Source: Microcystis novacekii Mn_MB_F_20050700_S1 (GTDB taxonomy: Bacteria; Cyanobacteriota; Cyanobacteriia; Cyanobacteriales; Microcystaceae). Taken from it: a DNA stretch of 36,480 nt. Shown piece after piece: positions 34,156-36,480 of this stretch. Position 1 is the first letter of the stretch. Each line of letters begins with the position of its first letter. A program made the position numbers and the translations under genes. Below the pieces are notes generated by a model, which saw nothing but the letters and a program-made list of their open reading frames with translations, was not told where the DNA came from and made no database searches. The DNA is taken from NCBI GenBank assembly GCA_007096045.1, contig SFAU01000020.1:61798-98277 (forward strand). The letters are read 5' to 3'.

Positions 34156-34269
34156 AGACAAGTGAAAAAATATATCTCTTGGAAAAATCAAAAATTGTCC
34201 CAGCTAAGTAGGAGTGTTTGGCAAGAAATTCTTAGCTAATCAGGTTAACCATATTTGGGAGATAAATCC

Positions 34270-34812
34270 CTAATTTTGCATTAAAAAATCCCTAGCTAGA
34301 TAGAAAGCAGCCAAACTACCAGAGACAGTAATTTCCTGGGGATTAATTTCCTGTAAAGGTCGAAGAATAACTTCAATTTCCTCGGTAATATCTAACTTTT
34401 GTTGACCTGTGGGGGTAGCATTAAGAGCCAAAAAAATATGAATTCTGTTAGTATCTTTAACAGGATTATCGTACAAAACAGCTAGAGGAATTAGAGAATC
34501 ACTTTGATAACCAGTTTCCTCCTCGAATTCCCGAAGCGCTGCCGCAGTAATATTATCTTCACCCGCATCTACTGCTCCAGCGGGAAATTCCAATAAAATG
34601 TCCTTAACTCCGTGACGATATTGACGGACAAAAACCAAGTGATTATCCTCAGTAACTGGAACAACTAAAACAATTTCAGGACGAATATTGACAAAATAAT
34701 CGTCGATAACCTGTCCAGAGGATAACTTCACCGCATCTTGACGGACTTGACACCAACGATTCTGAAAAACTAGCTCAGATTTAATAATTTGCCATTTTTT
34801 TAAATTAGTCAT
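34270..34812 (-). CDS. Nudix hydrolase (ADP-ribose pyrophosphatase-like)
   Basis: A 180-aa Nudix protein, which hydrolyses nucleoside diphosphates linked to another moiety, probably ADP-ribose. The Nudix box spans about residues 79-102, from FPAGAVDAGEDN to REFEEETGY. Between its Glu and the RE pair there are eight residues instead of the consensus seven, confirmed at codon level. The metal-binding RExxEE part is intact. The preceding KLSSGQVIDDYFVNIRPEIV and VFVRQYRHGVKDILLEFPAG are as in ADP-ribose pyrophosphatases. Substrate not provable from sequence. Divergent from ylqF. Confidence 0.92.
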   Translation of the reverse strand: MTNLKKWQIIKSELVFQNRWCQVRQDAVKLSSGQVIDDYFVNIRPEIVLVVPVTEDNHLVFVRQYRHGVKDILLEFPAGAVDAGEDNITAAALREFEEETGYQSDSLIPLAVLYDNPVKDTNRIHIFLALNATPTGQQKLDITEEIEVILRPLQEINPQEITVSGSLAAFYLARDFLMQN

Positions 34813-34925
34813 CGATAATCCTGTGATAATTGCAGTGAAATTACCAAACTCTTTCTCAGATAATTATAGCTATCTAGGGACTATTCCTGATAAAATTAAA
34901 TTAGACCTCTTGCATAATTTTTTTA

Positions 34926-34934
34926 TGGTATAAT
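34926..34934 (+). promoter_or_regulatory. Candidate extended -10 promoter toward ylqF
   Basis: TGGTATAAT is a perfect extended -10. TTGCAT lies 13 bp upstream, too close for a regular -35. The transcript would have a leader of about 240 nt before ylqF. Confidence 0.35.
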
Positions 34935-35119
34935 GGAGGGTTTTGCTTTTTTCTCGATTTTTAGATTGAAGTTGAAAAAAGAATAAAATGTGATCTTAGG
35001 TCAGGAAATCATCTATACTGCCGCTTAAATAAAGAGGTTTTGATAACCAAATTAAAGCATATCTAAAGAGTTTTGAGTTAAAAGTTAAACTTCAAGTTTT
35101 TATTCAGGACGAATGTACT

Positions 35120-35153
35120 GGTTAACTAATTTTTTGGGGAAAATTAGTTAACC
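35120..35153. repeat. Perfect 14-bp inverted repeat before ylqF
   Basis: Arms GGTTAACTAATTTT and AAAATTAGTTAACC around the loop TTGGGG. It ends 24 bp before the TTG start of ylqF. It could be an operator, a terminator of an upstream transcript, or a small inserted element. Confidence 0.7.
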
Positions 35154-35176
35154 CATCATTATAACATATAATTAAT

Positions 35177-36001
35177 TTGCATCCCGGTCATATTGCCAAA
35201 GCGGAAAGAAAACTCAAGGAACATCTTAAACTCGTGGATGTGGTCTTAGAAGTGCGCGATGCTCGCATTCCCTTAGCTTCCCATCATCCGCAGGTGGACG
35301 ATTGGATTGGCAATAAACCGCGCTTATTAATCTTAAATCGTCTCGATATGATTCCCGAATCTGCCCATCAACAATGGGTAACATGGTTTAAAAGTCAAGG
35401 AAAAACCGTCTATTTTACTAACGCTAAACAGGGAGAAAGAGTTAAAGCAATTATCAAAGCGGCGGAAAAAATTGGCGATGAAATTAACCAAAAACGCCAA
35501 CTGAGAGGAATGTTACCGCGTCCAGTGCGTGCCGTGGTGATTGGGTTTCCCAATGTGGGCAAATCTGCCCTGATTAACCGTTTATTGGGGCGAAAAGTCG
35601 TCGCCAGCGCCCGCAGGGCCGGAGTAACGCGACAATTACAATGGGTACGAATTTCTGACACCTTAGAATTATTAGACGCGCCAGGGGTGATTCCTTCCCG
35701 TTTAGAAAATCAAAAGGATGCGGTGAAATTAGCTATCTGTGAGGATATTGGCGATGCTGGTTATGATAACCAAAGGATAGCGGCGGCTTTTGTCGATTTA
35801 TTAATAGAATTACAGTATGAAGGACTTTTACAATCTCGTTACGGGTTGAATACTCTAGACATGACTGGGGAAGATTTTATCGAAAAATTGGCCAATCTCA
35901 AATATCAAGAAGATAAAGAAAGGGCAGCCATGCAGTTACTCAATGATTTTCGGAAGGGAATAATCGGGGCTATCCCCTTAGAATTGCCCCCTTCCTCTTG
36001 A
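35177..36001 (+). CDS. ylqF: Ribosome biogenesis GTPase YlqF/RbgA, abnormal 5' end
   Basis: A 274-aa circularly permuted GTPase that assists late 50S subunit assembly. The motifs occur in permuted order: G4 NRLDMI, then G1 GFPNVGKSALINRLL, G2 around GVTRQ, G3 DAPG. A C-terminal RNA-binding part follows (FIEKLANLKY, LLNDFRKG). The family usually begins with a few residues and then IQWFPGHM or IQWYPGHI. Here the frame reads I-N-L-HPGHIAKAE after an in-frame TAA at 35162, and the only usable start is TTG (35177), without a clear ribosome site. The first 6-10 normal residues seem to have been replaced. The rest is intact, so translation from TTG may suffice. Confidence 0.88.
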   Translation: MHPGHIAKAERKLKEHLKLVDVVLEVRDARIPLASHHPQVDDWIGNKPRLLILNRLDMIPESAHQQWVTWFKSQGKTVYFTNAKQGERVKAIIKAAEKIGDEINQKRQLRGMLPRPVRAVVIGFPNVGKSALINRLLGRKVVASARRAGVTRQLQWVRISDTLELLDAPGVIPSRLENQKDAVKLAICEDIGDAGYDNQRIAAAFVDLLIELQYEGLLQSRYGLNTLDMTGEDFIEKLANLKYQEDKERAAMQLLNDFRKGIIGAIPLELPPSS

Positions 36002-36480
36002 AATCGCCTGTTTTTAACTCAATTTGGTCAATAGTCGCTGCGGCTGGGGCAGTTAATTCCCGAATTTGTCGCCATTACCGTTTTCACTGAGTTGCAGATA
36101 AGATGAAAGAAATCAGCAATTCTCATTTTGAGAAAAATGATCGATTAACCCCTATTGCAAACCTCAAAATTTAGTACAAAAGAATTATGTAGTTAGCTAT
36201 AGGGCGATCGCTAAAAAGAAAAATTGACCCGATTTATAGCAATTCCCATAGTTGTGAGGTACAAAGTCTTAGGTTCTTGGTGTACCTCATGAGATTGGGA
36301 AACGCTATATTATCAAAATCAAAATTTATGATTGTTGTCCGTTAAGATAAAATTAATAGCGTGGGTAGTGATCCGATAGTAGTGCCGTAGCTCTCTTGCT
36401 TATCTAGCCTGAGTTGTGTAGAATATTGACTAATAAAAATAATTACCTGATCAATGTCAAGAATTTGCTTTTTATGATTG
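36002..36480. other. Non-coding right end of the window
   Basis: No convincing gene in 479 bp. It holds one GCGATCGC near 36204, the MITE-like element at 36235-36309 and AT-rich sequence. A gene starting beyond the right edge may have its promoter here. Confidence 0.5.
36235..36309. mobile_element. 75-bp MITE-like inverted-repeat element
   Basis: 28-bp terminal arms match at 21 of 28 positions: both begin TATAGC, contain TTCCCA and end TGAGGTAC, around a 19-nt centre. There is no coding capacity. The motif TATGGGAAACGCT also occurs at 25928-25940, next to the REP-like terminator, suggesting a dispersed family. The flanking TA is compatible with an IS630/mariner-like target, but this is not established. 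Confidence 0.65.

Larger units (their letters stand above)
34813..35176. other. Divergent AT-rich intergenic region Nudix / ylqF
   Basis: 364 bp without a gene. It holds an extended -10 (TGGTATAAT, 34926-34934), a T-rich tract after it, and a strong palindrome at 35120-35153. TTAGACCTCTTGCATAAT (34902-34919) resembles what I remember of IS or MITE ends in cyanobacteria, but no matching second end is visible. Confidence 0.45.

Noticed and set aside
34156-34191. TTG start adding 12 residues to the permease
   Set aside because: The ATG at 34155 leads directly into the first membrane helix. TTG is rarer and has no better ribosome site.

Overview
The window looks like a chromosomal segment of a bloom-forming cyanobacterium, most likely Microcystis. 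The highly iterated palindrome GCGATCGC recurs in it. Several genes belong to families I associate with cyanobacteria, and heptamer repeats and REP-like palindromes fill the gaps between genes. The left half carries the three non-ribosomal peptide synthetase genes mcyA, mcyB and mcyC. I identify them from protein lengths (2787, 2125 and 1296 aa), module order and adenylation-domain specificity residues read directly from the sequence. I have no database support for any call.

Region 1 (1-19224): a 3' fragment of a SAM methyltransferase gene (candidate mcyJ, + strand) meets mcyC tail to tail. mcyC, mcyB and mcyA form one minus-strand operon. The specificity codes read Ser (with N-methylation), Ala (with epimerisation), Leu, beta-methyl-Asp and Arg, followed by a thioesterase. 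This is the Mdha / D-Ala / Leu / D-MeAsp / Arg half of microcystin-LR. The Adda and Glu part (McyD, E, G) is not in the window. In known Microcystis clusters mcyA is divergent from mcyD across a shared promoter. Here the gene upstream of mcyA is a pseudouridine synthase, so the cluster is either rearranged or partial.

Region 2 (19225-25830): an RluA-like protein lacking the usual catalytic Asp, nucleoside diphosphate kinase, two tandem histidine phosphatases, biotin-protein ligase and an exported M23 peptidase. The gaps hold heptamer/octamer repeats, a 116-bp direct duplication and a possible small transcript.

Region 3 (25831-30511): a TPR-sulfotransferase, a PEP-CTERM surface protein and a REP-associated tyrosine transposase (RAYT). 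All are separated by copies of one 15-bp palindromic half-element, 25 copies in 4.7 kb. Twelve of them form a dense array directly before the RAYT gene. This looks like a transposase with its own repeat family.

Region 4 (30580-36480): cysteine desulfurase, a small conserved-looking cyanobacterial protein, a TIGR04168-type metallophosphoesterase, a PiT-like permease, a Nudix hydrolase and the ribosome-assembly GTPase YlqF/RbgA with an abnormal 5' end. The window ends in non-coding DNA with a 75-bp MITE-like element.
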